From Spirosoma profusum (GTDB lineage: Bacteria; Bacteroidota; Bacteroidia; Cytophagales; Spirosomataceae), in contig NZ_JACWZY010000020.1 of assembly GCF_014699005.1 (NCBI RefSeq), forward strand, positions 1 to 64,000: 64,000 bases of DNA, in the 5' to 3' direction. The notes beneath the pieces are model-generated. The model made no database searches. It had not been told where the DNA came from and worked only from the letters and a program-made list of their open reading frames with translations. The position numbers and the translations under genes are program-made. Below, piece after piece: positions 34,540 to 42,754 of this stretch (position 1 is its first letter; each line of letters begins with the position of its first letter).

Positions 34540-34849
34540 TCTAAATGGATTATTTGTAATGAAGCCGTTGCCTTTTGAAACTCCAAATTAAGCCAATAAT
34601 ACTACAGTTTTACAGATTCAGTCTACTATGAAAATCAGTTGATTCATAGGTTCTTAATAACCTGCCAGACTATGTTATAATTTTCCGTTCCAGACACGGC
34701 ACAGTGCATAAAGCGGAAGTTGCTATAATTTCCAGCTCGTTATTTTTAGTATCCATAGCCTATTCAGTTACTCAATATTACCTTCAGGATTATACAAAAC
34801 ACCTTAAATTTTAGTTACTTGGGAGCTCATTACTTAACTAATCTTTATC
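34540..34849. other. Divergent intergenic region
   Basis: About 300 AT-rich bases between the leftward TPR regulator and the rightward S74 surface protein. Promoters for both must lie here, but I see no clear TTG/TAnnTTTG pair, hairpin or small gene. A short region near 34801-34840 probably holds the leader of the S74 gene. Confidence 0.5.
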
Positions 34850-36430
34850 ATGAAAACCAATACGCTCAACAACCGTCTAAAGTACCTGTTGCTTTCGGTA
34901 ACCCTGAGTGCGACCTGTGCATATAGCCAGGTCCGCATAGGCCCCCCTACCGGTACACTCGATGGCTCAGCCAGCCTGGAAGTCGAATCGGGTCCATACG
35001 CTTCGGGCAGTGCCTACCGAGGTTTATTAGTTCCCGTAGTTAACTCCACACAAAGGGGCCAGATTGTCTCTCCGGCTAAAGGCCTGCTGGTCTTTAACTC
35101 AACGTCCAATCAGATTGAGGTCAATACAGGAACGCCCGGTGCCCCTGTCTGGACACCCGGTGGAGCGGTTAGCGGTGGTGGCGGTGGAAGCGGCTGGTTA
35201 CTAACCGGTAATGCCGGAACAGGAGGCACCGCTTTTCTGGGCACTACGGATAATGCTCCACTCAATTTCAGAGTGAACAACGACAAGGCTGGCGTTATTA
35301 ATACCGCTAATAATAACGCAGGGTTTGGCAACCGATCTTTGTACAATAGCACAGGTATAGCGAATGTAGGGTTTGGTTCCTATACACTAGAACAAACAAC
35401 GACTGGTTTCCACAATACAGCGGTTGGCAATGGAGCCCTTCGTCAGAATAATGGCAACTTCAATACAGGAATTGGTACTGGTGCACTGGCACTCAACACA
35501 ACGGGTACCGAAAACGTGGCCCTGGGCGGAAACTCGCTTCCCAAAAATACGACGGGGTTTTCTAACGTGGCTGTTGGTCAGGATGCGATGGCAGAAAATA
35601 CAGTAGGCCAAGACAATACAGCTGTTGGTGCCTCCGCTTTATTAAGTATGACTGGCTCTCCCAATGTAGGCAATACATCCGTAGGTGCTCTGTCTCTGCG
35701 CCAATTTACTTCGGGTCAATTAAATACTGCCCTTGGCGATTTGGCAGGCCAGAACCTTCTTACAGGCAATCACAATACGTTCGTTGGGGTCGATACAGGG
35801 CCAGGCAGCAACCTTACAATTTTTAATTCTACTGCCCTTGGCTCTACGGCCCGGGTGAATCAAAGTAATACTATTGTGTTGGGCAATACTGGAGTTACAT
35901 CGCTACAGTGTGCTGTACAAACCATCTCGGCCCTGTCCGACCGACGTATCAAGGAAAATGTAAAAGAGAATGTGCCGGGGTTAAGTTTCATTACAAAACT
36001 TAATCCGGTTACCTATAATGTCAATAAATTTAAAGAAGCTAAGCTGGTGGGCTACCCACTAACCAATATTAAAGAAGACCCAAGAATACACAGCGGATTT
36101 ATAGCGCAGGATGTTGAAGCTGCCGCCAAAGCTGTGGGTTATGACTTTGAAGGTGTGAAGCAGGAAGAGAACGGTAAGTACTATACGGTAGGCTATACAT
36201 TATTTGTTATGCCGCTGGTTCAGGCTGTTAAAGAACTTAACACCGAAGTAGAGACCCTTCAGGCGAAACTGGCGAAAACAGAAAAAGAGCGGGATACCGA
36301 CGTAGCGAAGCTTCAGGCCAGAGTTACGGAAGGAGAAACAGCGTATAACCAGTTAGCCGCCCAGGTTAAACAGATGCAGGCGCTGCTAGGTGTCAAAGCT
36401 GACGCCAACACCAAATTAGGTAAAAAATAG
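34850..36430 (+). CDS. Surface fiber protein with S74 chaperone (tail-fiber) domain
   Basis: Secreted protein of 526 residues with a signal peptide ending near AYSQV. Residues 25-125 form a conserved N-terminal domain with a Gly-rich linker (GGGGGSGW). Residues 130-350 are beta-roll repeats like those of the 8.7-10.7 kb protein (NVGFGSYTLEQTTTGFHNTA). The C-terminus is a Peptidase_S74 intramolecular chaperone: ALSDRRIKENV with the catalytic Ser and downstream Lys, then FIAQDVEAAAKAVG and YTLFVMPLVQAVKEL, ending in a long coiled coil. Such domains trimerise the fiber and may cut themselves off. It may be an adhesin or fiber of a contractile apparatus; no such apparatus is encoded here. Confidence 0.85.
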   Translation: MKTNTLNNRLKYLLLSVTLSATCAYSQVRIGPPTGTLDGSASLEVESGPYASGSAYRGLLVPVVNSTQRGQIVSPAKGLLVFNSTSNQIEVNTGTPGAPVWTPGGAVSGGGGGSGWLLTGNAGTGGTAFLGTTDNAPLNFRVNNDKAGVINTANNNAGFGNRSLYNSTGIANVGFGSYTLEQTTTGFHNTAVGNGALRQNNGNFNTGIGTGALALNTTGTENVALGGNSLPKNTTGFSNVAVGQDAMAENTVGQDNTAVGASALLSMTGSPNVGNTSVGALSLRQFTSGQLNTALGDLAGQNLLTGNHNTFVGVDTGPGSNLTIFNSTALGSTARVNQSNTIVLGNTGVTSLQCAVQTISALSDRRIKENVKENVPGLSFITKLNPVTYNVNKFKEAKLVGYPLTNIKEDPRIHSGFIAQDVEAAAKAVGYDFEGVKQEENGKYYTVGYTLFVMPLVQAVKELNTEVETLQAKLAKTEKERDTDVAKLQARVTEGETAYNQLAAQVKQMQALLGVKADANTKLGKK

Positions 36431-36439
36431 AGCGTCTTT

Positions 36440-36476
36440 TTTTGCAGAGTCAGGTTGAAAATCTGACTCTGCAAAA
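36440..36476. terminator. Perfect 14-bp hairpin after the S74 gene
   Basis: TTTTGCAGAGTCAG (36440-36453) pairs with CTGACTCTGCAAAA (36463-36476). A seven-T run precedes rather than follows the stem, so pairing A/T flanks may supply the terminating tract. It lies 9 bp after the stop codon. Confidence 0.65.
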
Positions 36477-36714
36477 TAAATAGCTGATACTATTCTATTC
36501 CGCTTTTTTAGCAGTAAAATATCCCTTTTGCCTCAGAAAAAATATTTTCTACGTGGTATTTACACGTACTCAAAGCGTTACATTACCACCAAATACAGTA
36601 AATAAATTGTTACCTTTTATGGTATTTTATTAAATATTAAGTTTTTCTCAAAAAATAATGTAACCAACAATAACTGCTAACGTCTAAAGAATAGAACAAT
36701 ACAAATAGACAGCT

Positions 36715-36942
36715 ATGCAAAAGGTACTGAACGTAATAATGGTAATTTCATTAGCCTTTTCTTTATTGATTTGCTTCTACAAAGTAACTGGCAATGAAAG
36801 TTTAACCCAATTGACCGCTGAGGTTTCAGGGGGCCAGGTTAAAGCAATTTCTGGCGGAGAAGGCGTACGTCCTCAATTAGCGAATGTTTCTACCAACGCT
36901 AACAGCATCCAAAAGCAACAAAATAATCGCATCGGAATCTAA
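36715..36942 (+). CDS. Small secreted hypothetical protein
   Basis: Protein of 75 residues with a hydrophobic N-terminus (VLNVIMVISLAFSLLICFY) and a polar, Gly/Asn/Gln-rich tail. The segment SGGQVKAISGGEG resembles leader-peptide ends with a double glycine, but no processing protease or transporter is nearby. Function unknown. It has its own terminator and sits between the S74 gene and the Gfo/Idh gene. Confidence 0.6.
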   Translation: MQKVLNVIMVISLAFSLLICFYKVTGNESLTQLTAEVSGGQVKAISGGEGVRPQLANVSTNANSIQKQQNNRIGI

Positions 36943-36971
36943 TTATCCACACATACTAGACATTTCACTTT

Positions 36972-37002
36972 AATAGCCCTAAACAGGGCTATTTTTGTTT
37001 TC
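36972..37002 (+). terminator. Rho-independent terminator of the small secreted protein
   Basis: Stem AATAGCCCT (36972-36980) / AGGGCTATT (36985-36993) with a four-base loop, followed by TTTGTTTTCTTT. This independent terminator supports the small upstream gene being real. Confidence 0.88.
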
Positions 37003-37093
37003 TTTAATTTCCGTTGGCCAGCACTCGATTAGTTAAACAGCCTGTTGTGCTTTTTACGTCACTACGTTCTGATTACTAAATCCAGATAAACTG

Positions 37094-38440
37094 ATGAAAA
37101 CAACACGCAGGCATTTTTTACGTAACTCGGCCCTGTCGGCGGCCGGTGCCGGACTAATCCATCTCCCCTCTCCCGAAGCTATCGCCCGTCAACGGAAACA
37201 GGTTTCGCCCAACGATAAAGTACAAATCGGTGTGATCGGCTGCAATGGTATGGGCTGGTCTGACCTGCGTTCGCATTTGCAGATGAGCGACGTAGAATGC
37301 GTGGCACTCGCCGATGTAGATCAGAGTGTGCTCGATAAACGCGCGGCTGACGTCGATACGATGCAGCACAAAAAGCCCCAGCTTTTTAAGGATTATCGGA
37401 AAATGCTGGAAAACAAGGATATCGACGCCGTTATCATCGGTACGCCCGACCACTGGCACTGCATGGCCATGATCGACTCACTGTCGGCTGGCAAAAATGT
37501 CTACTGCGAAAAGCCGCTGGCTAACAGCATAGAAGAATGTAACCTGATGCTGGCGGCTGCCCGCAAGTACAACAAAATCATACAGATTGGTCAGTGGCAA
37601 CGTAGCGGTTCGCACTACGCTAAAGCCATTGAATACATCCGTTCAGGTAAGTTAGGCAATATTCGGCTGGTTAAAGTATGGGCGTATCAAGGCTGGATGA
37701 ACCCAGTTCCAGTACGTCCTGATAGTGCCCCGCCAGCCGGTGTCGATTACGATATGTGGCTCGGTCCGGCTCCCAAACGCGCTTTCAACCCGAACCGTTT
37801 TCACTTTAATTTCCGGTGGTTCTGGGATTATGCTGGGGGCCTGATGACCGACTGGGGTGTCCATGAAATCGACATTGCGCTTTACGCCATGAATGCCAAA
37901 GCGCCCAAATCGGTGATGGCTTCGGGTGGCAAACTCGCTTATCCGGATGATGCCTCCGAAACGCCCGATACGTTGCAGGCCGTTTATGAATACGAAGGTT
38001 TCAACATGCTCTGGGAACACGCTACAGGCATCGATGGTGGCAATTACGGACGTACCGAAGGCATTGCTTTTATCGGCAACAATGCTACGTTGGTACTGAA
38101 CCGGGATGGATGGGAATTGCTACCCGAAACGGAGACGAAGAACGGCATCAAGGTCTATAAAATAGAAGACATACCAAATCAGGTACGTAACGGCGATTAT
38201 TTAGGTGAGCACACCAAAAACTTTGTGCAGGCCATTAAAACCAACGATCCCAGCATCCTTAAGTGTGGCATCGAAACGGGCAGTATAGCAGCCATCAACG
38301 CGCATATGGGTAACATTGCTTACAAAACAGGCCGTAAGGTTTATTGGGATGCCAACACCAAAGGTTTCAAAAACGATACGCAGGCGAACGCCATGATAGC
38401 GGCCCACTATCACAATGGCTGGAAATTACCTGTTGTTTAA
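37094..38440 (+). CDS. Gfo/Idh/MocA family oxidoreductase with Tat signal
   Basis: NAD(P)-dependent dehydrogenase-like protein of 448 residues. The N-terminus TTRRHFLRNSALSAAGAG is a Tat signal, cleaved near residue 31, so the cofactor is bound before export. The Rossmann domain has IGVIGCNGMGWSDL, ALADVDQSVL, AVIIGTPDHWHCMAMIDSL and NVYCEKPLANSIEE with the catalytic-type EKP Lys. The substrate domain has WWDWGVHEID-like LMTDWGVHEIDIALYAM. Exported members of this family often act on sugars from surface glycans. It is a single gene ending in a 16-bp hairpin. Confidence 0.92.
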   Translation: MKTTRRHFLRNSALSAAGAGLIHLPSPEAIARQRKQVSPNDKVQIGVIGCNGMGWSDLRSHLQMSDVECVALADVDQSVLDKRAADVDTMQHKKPQLFKDYRKMLENKDIDAVIIGTPDHWHCMAMIDSLSAGKNVYCEKPLANSIEECNLMLAAARKYNKIIQIGQWQRSGSHYAKAIEYIRSGKLGNIRLVKVWAYQGWMNPVPVRPDSAPPAGVDYDMWLGPAPKRAFNPNRFHFNFRWFWDYAGGLMTDWGVHEIDIALYAMNAKAPKSVMASGGKLAYPDDASETPDTLQAVYEYEGFNMLWEHATGIDGGNYGRTEGIAFIGNNATLVLNRDGWELLPETETKNGIKVYKIEDIPNQVRNGDYLGEHTKNFVQAIKTNDPSILKCGIETGSIAAINAHMGNIAYKTGRKVYWDANTKGFKNDTQANAMIAAHYHNGWKLPVV

Positions 38441-38454
38441 CAATATATTACGTT

Positions 38455-38503
38455 CAAAACGACTCTTGCTCAAATTTGCTGAATTTAAGCAAGAGTCGTT
38501 TTG
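38455..38503. terminator. Bidirectional 16-bp hairpin terminator
   Basis: CAAAACGACTCTTGCT (38455-38470) pairs perfectly with AGCAAGAGTCGTTTTG (38488-38503). It separates the converging Gfo/Idh and redoxin genes, with A- and T-rich flanks suited to termination from both sides. Confidence 0.88.
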
Positions 38504-38522
38504 ATAAAAACGCTACGTTCGG

Positions 38523-39626
38523 TTAGAAATACCGGCCAATTTTTTCGACGATCTTCTTTTTCATTTCAGCCGGATCTATACTTCCCTGATGCCGGTAAAT
38601 GACCTTACCACCGGGTTCGATCAGGAGCGTGTAGGGTAATGCTCCCTGCCATTTTGGATCGAGGGTTTCAATGAGTTTATATTTATCCGTCGAGTTAAAC
38701 AGATAATTTTTACTCGACACCTGAAGTCGTTTCAGCGTAGCGAGCGCTTTGTCTTTTTTATCGGGTACATCGGCGCTGAGTGTAATGAACTCGAATTCAC
38801 GGTTCCGGTACATCCGATTCATGTTCACAAATTCGGGCAGTTCTGTCACACAGGGGCCGCACCACGTAGCCCACACGTTTACGAGACGAACTTTATCAGA
38901 ATCATTTTTCAGCAGGATTTTGAGGCTGTCTTCGTCGATCAGTGCGAGCGATACTGGCTCTTTAGCCCAGACCAGTGGCGCTTTTTTAGCCCAATCGCTT
39001 TTATCCATCCACTTGATCGAGCAACCAAACGTTTTTGTCGTCGCGACGGGCACCGGCTTGCTGGCCAATAGCGCGTCGATAGCAGCCCGAATGTCCTCGG
39101 AGTTAGCCGATCCCGGCTTTTCGGATGCATCGAGTCGACCCGTATACTGAAGTTTTCGCTGCTTATCAAAAACGAAGGCATGGGGCGTAGCAATGGGACC
39201 GTATAAACGTGACATTTTTTCGGTTTCGCCATCGAACAGGTACTGGAAATTATAGCCCTTATCCTTAGCTCGCTGCTTCATTTCCGCAAAACTGTCTCCT
39301 ATATCGGTGTAGCCCATTTCGTCCAGCGATACGGCCTGCGGGTAATTTGGCGACACGGCTACTACCGTTACGCCTTTGCTTTTGTAATCGGCCGTCAACG
39401 TTTTCAGGCGATCTTCATACGCCTGTGCCGTTGGGCAGTGATTACAGGTAAAAACAATGACTAGTACGTTGGCGCTGCCAAAACTTTTGAGTGTATACGT
39501 TTTTCCGTCGATGCCCGGCAGGCTAAAGTCAGGAGCCGTAGCGCCGATGTCCAGCGTTTTAGGATCTTCTGCCAAACAGCAATTGACCCATACCAATAAA
39601 AACAGGACAATTTGGGCCATTTTCAT
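38523..39626 (-). CDS. Exported double-thioredoxin-fold redox protein
   Basis: Periplasmic protein of 367 residues (start at 39626, signal peptide to about LAEDP; ATG 39653 also open). The first fold (25-190) is AhpC/TSA-like: GATAPDFSLPGIDGKTYTL, VFTCNHCPTAQAYEDR with a CxxC-like CNHC, and YGPIATPHAFVFD. The second (about 225-367) is TlpA/ResA-like: VNVWATWCGPCVTELPEF with the CGPC active site and the cis-Pro ALPYTLLIEPGG. It probably reduces or isomerises disulfides outside the cytoplasm; two redox sites in one chain suggest electron relay. This is inference. Confidence 0.88.
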   Translation of the reverse strand: MKMAQIVLFLLVWVNCCLAEDPKTLDIGATAPDFSLPGIDGKTYTLKSFGSANVLVIVFTCNHCPTAQAYEDRLKTLTADYKSKGVTVVAVSPNYPQAVSLDEMGYTDIGDSFAEMKQRAKDKGYNFQYLFDGETEKMSRLYGPIATPHAFVFDKQRKLQYTGRLDASEKPGSANSEDIRAAIDALLASKPVPVATTKTFGCSIKWMDKSDWAKKAPLVWAKEPVSLALIDEDSLKILLKNDSDKVRLVNVWATWCGPCVTELPEFVNMNRMYRNREFEFITLSADVPDKKDKALATLKRLQVSSKNYLFNSTDKYKLIETLDPKWQGALPYTLLIEPGGKVIYRHQGSIDPAEMKKKIVEKIGRYF

Positions 39627-39779
39627 CGGAATTTTGCAAGTCAATACGTTCATGAGGTGTTCTGGGAAGAGGTCGTTTTATTAATTTATTGATACGAATT
39701 TATAAAATAACCAGAACAAACTCAGTATACGTAGTAAACTCCTATCAAATGTAGCCGGGCTGTCGTAGCAACGTAGCAT

Positions 39780-39980
39780 TCAGCTTTTTTCAAACACCTT
39801 CCGAATTTTGGCTGATACGTCGCTAAAGGATTCGACACAATAAAACTCTCCACTGGTTGTCAGAATTTTACATCCCTGGCCAGCCGTGCTATCCACTTTA
39901 ATAATGTGGTTGGCGTTGATGATATATTCATCGCCGGGTTTTGCATCAGTAGATTTCAGCAGAATAAGGAACGGGTTCAT
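39780..39980 (-). CDS. Small conserved-looking hypothetical protein
   Basis: Protein of 66 residues if ATG 39980 is used (NPFLILLKSTDAKPGDEY); 79 with ATG 40019. It has no signal. The pattern YIINANHIIKVDSTAGQGCK, ILTTSGEFYCVES and SAKIRKVFE resembles the short beta-beta-alpha FlbD/LytTR-like nucleic-acid-binding fold. That similarity is faint. It stands divergent from the MpaB-like gene. Confidence 0.55.
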   Translation of the reverse strand: MNPFLILLKSTDAKPGDEYIINANHIIKVDSTAGQGCKILTTSGEFYCVESFSDVSAKIRKVFEKS

Positions 39981-40134
39981 CGTTGTGTTAGTTAAGTCGC
40001 GGCCCCTGAACCTGTACAACTCGGTTAAACCGCTTCTTTAGGTATGACGTATTAAACAATTACTGCTCAAAATGTTCCGTTCATTCCGGTTAAAAGTTGC
40101 TATCTTTCCGTATCCGTAGCGGCCAGAATTTTCC

Positions 40135-41019
40135 ATGAATGTCATTTATAGTAAATGGTTGGGCGTTTTTCGTAATCCCGCCGTCCGACGCGAACTGCAA
40201 GCGCTCGACCCCGTCAGCGACCACCAGCGAATGGTCCATCTGCTGACCGCTTATGAATTTCCGTTCGATATGACCCGTGCGCTCGAACTGGCTCTTTTCC
40301 ATACCTACGCTAGTCCGCGCATATCAGGATTGCTGGCCCGAACAGGCGAATTTGCCAAACACGGTCAGAAGCGGTACGACGACACCAGCCGCCTGATTGC
40401 TGAATTTATGGAATCGGGTTATGACAGCGAGAAAGGTAGGCGAGCCATCGCCCGCATGAACGAGATTCATAGCCATTACCGTATCGACAACGCCGATTAT
40501 CTGTTTGTACTCGCTACGTTCGTGTTTTACCCCATCAACTGGATAAATGAATACGGCTGGCGAAAACTGACATCAATGGAAGAACTTGCCTTGTTTTATT
40601 TTTTCCGGGAAGTTGGCCGGCGCATGAACCTGACTGATTTACCAGAATCTGTAACGCAGTTATCGGCGTTTACGGACGATTACGAACGTCGTTATTTCCG
40701 GTACACCGAAAGCAATCGTAACGTAGCCGACGCTACGGTGAATATCGTAAAAGGCTGGTTTCCCGCATTTCTGCATGGTTTGGTACGTCCTACGTTTGCT
40801 GCTCTGATTCCCGAAAAACTACGCATCGCTTTCGGTTACGAACGGCCAGCCGAGTGGTTTATATCCCTAACGAAAGGTGCTTTATGGCTCCGAAAATGGC
40901 CGTTACGTTGGATTACGTTCAAAAAATACCCGACTCTGGTCAATAATACAACGTACCGCTCCTACCCGACCGGCGCTCCCGAAATCGAATCCGTTGGGCC
41001 AGCAGGTTTGGGGGAATAG
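40135..41019 (+). CDS. MpaB/DUF2236-type oxygenase
   Basis: Protein of 294 residues matching the DUF2236 (latex clearing/MpaB-like) family of haem-dependent oxygenases. Seen features are YEFPFDMTRALELALFHTYASPRISGLL, KRYDDTSRLIAEF, RMNEIHSHYRIDNADYLFVLATF (conserved His) and GWFPAFLHGLVRP. No signal peptide is visible, so it is probably cytosolic. The natural substrate cannot be read from sequence. Its TAG stop runs straight into a heptamer array. Confidence 0.85.
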   Translation: MNVIYSKWLGVFRNPAVRRELQALDPVSDHQRMVHLLTAYEFPFDMTRALELALFHTYASPRISGLLARTGEFAKHGQKRYDDTSRLIAEFMESGYDSEKGRRAIARMNEIHSHYRIDNADYLFVLATFVFYPINWINEYGWRKLTSMEELALFYFFREVGRRMNLTDLPESVTQLSAFTDDYERRYFRYTESNRNVADATVNIVKGWFPAFLHGLVRPTFAALIPEKLRIAFGYERPAEWFISLTKGALWLRKWPLRWITFKKYPTLVNNTTYRSYPTGAPEIESVGPAGLGE

Positions 41020-41043
41020 CATGGGGCGTGGGGCACAGGGTAA
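41020..41043. repeat. Short heptamer array after the MpaB-like gene
   Basis: GGG triplets at 41024, 41031 and 41038 have a 7-nt period. Minus-strand units are CCCTGTG, CCCCACG and CCCCATG, matching those in MurF-Alr and at 46492. It has no inverted partner. Confidence 0.7.
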
Positions 41044-41171
41044 TTCGAAACATTCCTGCCTACGCAAAAAATTTTATCTTTTTTCAAACACCTTTAACTG
41101 ATCGTTAGTTATATTAAGTGTCTTTCGCTAGTCAAAAGTGTTTTTCAATTCACTTTAGAAAGCGAAACCCA

Positions 41172-41202
41172 AAAGCCAGGTGACTTCGGTTGTCTGGCTT
41201 TA
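41172..41202. terminator. Hairpin between converging genes
   Basis: AAAGCCAG (41172-41179) pairs with CTGGCTTT (41194-41201). A T-rich TTTATTTATT follows for the plus strand. It overlaps the stop codon of the GH30 gene. Confidence 0.65.
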
Positions 41203-42633
41203 TTTATTCCACACGTAGGTACCAACCGCACCAGCTGGCAACGTAGTGGAAATATGGTTGTTACGTAGCGCGATGGCAAATTTCTGCGGGACTTTACTAT
41301 CATTCAGCACGATGACTGCTGTACCACCTTCCGGGGTTTTAAACGCTACGTTCGGCAGCGATTTTAACGTATCGGACGCAATACGTACCGAACCCGGTCG
41401 AACGAATTTAGAAGCTACTGCTACGTTATAATAGGCCGGATTTCGTTTTACCGAATTTCCTTTAATGGTCAACGCCCCCAGACATTCGGTACAACCGCCC
41501 GGCGTATGCGGCTTTTGCTCCGGGTCGGCGGCCAGATTCCATTGCAAGACGGTTCGGCTCCAGTTGCGGGTGGCCCCAATGATCAGTTCACGGACGTGCC
41601 AGGCCAAATCACCTTTCAGATTTCCGGGTGCGCCAATCCATTGTTCAGTGAAATACAGGTTTTTATCCGGGTAAGCGTTGTGTACTTCCGAGAGAGCGGT
41701 AATCGGCCCAGCATACAGGTGAAAAGCAGACCCATCCACGTATTTTCGGGCTTCCGCATCATTTAATATCGAAATCGGGTAATCAGGTCGGTCGGCGTTG
41801 TGATCGTAAAGAATAATTTTTGTTTTAATGCGAGCCGTTTTGAAGGCTGGTCCCAGGTTTTTTTTGATGAACAGAGCCTGTTCGGCGGGCAACATCAGCA
41901 GGCTCGGATTATTACCCGGATGCAGTGGTTCATTCTGAATGGTGATGGCATCAATACGAATGCCTTCTTTTGCCATTTCCTGAATGTACTTGACGAAATA
42001 GCGGGCGTAGACATCGTAATACATTGATTTCAAACTTCCGCCTTTCGAATTTCCGTTACTTTTCATCCAGGCCGGGGGTGACCAGGGTGAGCCAAGAATT
42101 TTAATGGTCGGGTTTATTGCCAGAATTTCTTTAAGTACCGGAATCAAATGGTCTCGATTAGGGGCGAGACTAAACTTCGCCAGCTTTAGATCGGTTTCGC
42201 CCGCCGGTACGTCGTCGTACGAGAAAACGCGCTCGTCAAGGTCCGACGCGCCAATACTTAATCGCAGGTAACTAACACCGATTCCTTTTCCAGTTGCCGA
42301 AAACAATTCGTTAAGCAGCGCAGCTCGGGCTTTGGATTCCATACTATGAATGAGCGTAGCGCTACCCCCGGTGAGCGTATACCCAAATCCGTCGATGGTC
42401 TGATACGTTTGCGTGGCATCCACATGAATCACTTCGCCACTTGCTGGGCCGTTCACCAATGATAACGGCGGTTGCTTCACAAACAGAACCTGTCGGCCAG
42501 GGTCAGTAAGCCAGTATTCGACCTCCCCACTACCCGTTTTTTTCGAGCCAGACTGCCCGAAACACAACGTAGTGACACTGTAAATAACAACAAAGCCGAA
42601 CGCCCGAAACAAAGGAAATATGAATTGCGACAT
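41200..42633 (-). CDS. Secreted glycoside hydrolase family 30 enzyme
   Basis: Secreted hydrolase of 477 residues (start at 42633, signal to about CFGQS). The GH30 barrel opens with QTIDGFGYTLTGGSATLI and YLRLSIGASDLDERVFSYDD, then ILGSPWSPPAWMKSNG. ITIQNEPLHPGNN near residue 225 holds the acid/base Glu, and NLYFTEQWIG near 310 the nucleophile Glu. The C-terminal beta domain has the typical VALNDS-like VIVLNDSKVPQKFAI ending in the SLPAGAVGTYVW-type strand. GH30 members act on beta-glucosyl, fucosyl or xylan substrates; subfamily 1 or 3 (beta-glucosidase/1,6-glucanase) looks likeliest. No T9SS domain is present. Confidence 0.92.
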   Translation of the reverse strand: MSQFIFPLFRAFGFVVIYSVTTLCFGQSGSKKTGSGEVEYWLTDPGRQVLFVKQPPLSLVNGPASGEVIHVDATQTYQTIDGFGYTLTGGSATLIHSMESKARAALLNELFSATGKGIGVSYLRLSIGASDLDERVFSYDDVPAGETDLKLAKFSLAPNRDHLIPVLKEILAINPTIKILGSPWSPPAWMKSNGNSKGGSLKSMYYDVYARYFVKYIQEMAKEGIRIDAITIQNEPLHPGNNPSLLMLPAEQALFIKKNLGPAFKTARIKTKIILYDHNADRPDYPISILNDAEARKYVDGSAFHLYAGPITALSEVHNAYPDKNLYFTEQWIGAPGNLKGDLAWHVRELIIGATRNWSRTVLQWNLAADPEQKPHTPGGCTECLGALTIKGNSVKRNPAYYNVAVASKFVRPGSVRIASDTLKSLPNVAFKTPEGGTAVIVLNDSKVPQKFAIALRNNHISTTLPAGAVGTYVWNK

Positions 42634-42754
42634 AGGTAGGTTTGACTTCACTTCATGGCCGAAGTAACACATACTCCTAACCCATCTAGGCGCAAAACCT
42701 ACCTATCCATACAGAATAAATTAGGGTAAGGAATTTCACTACGTTGCTACATCC

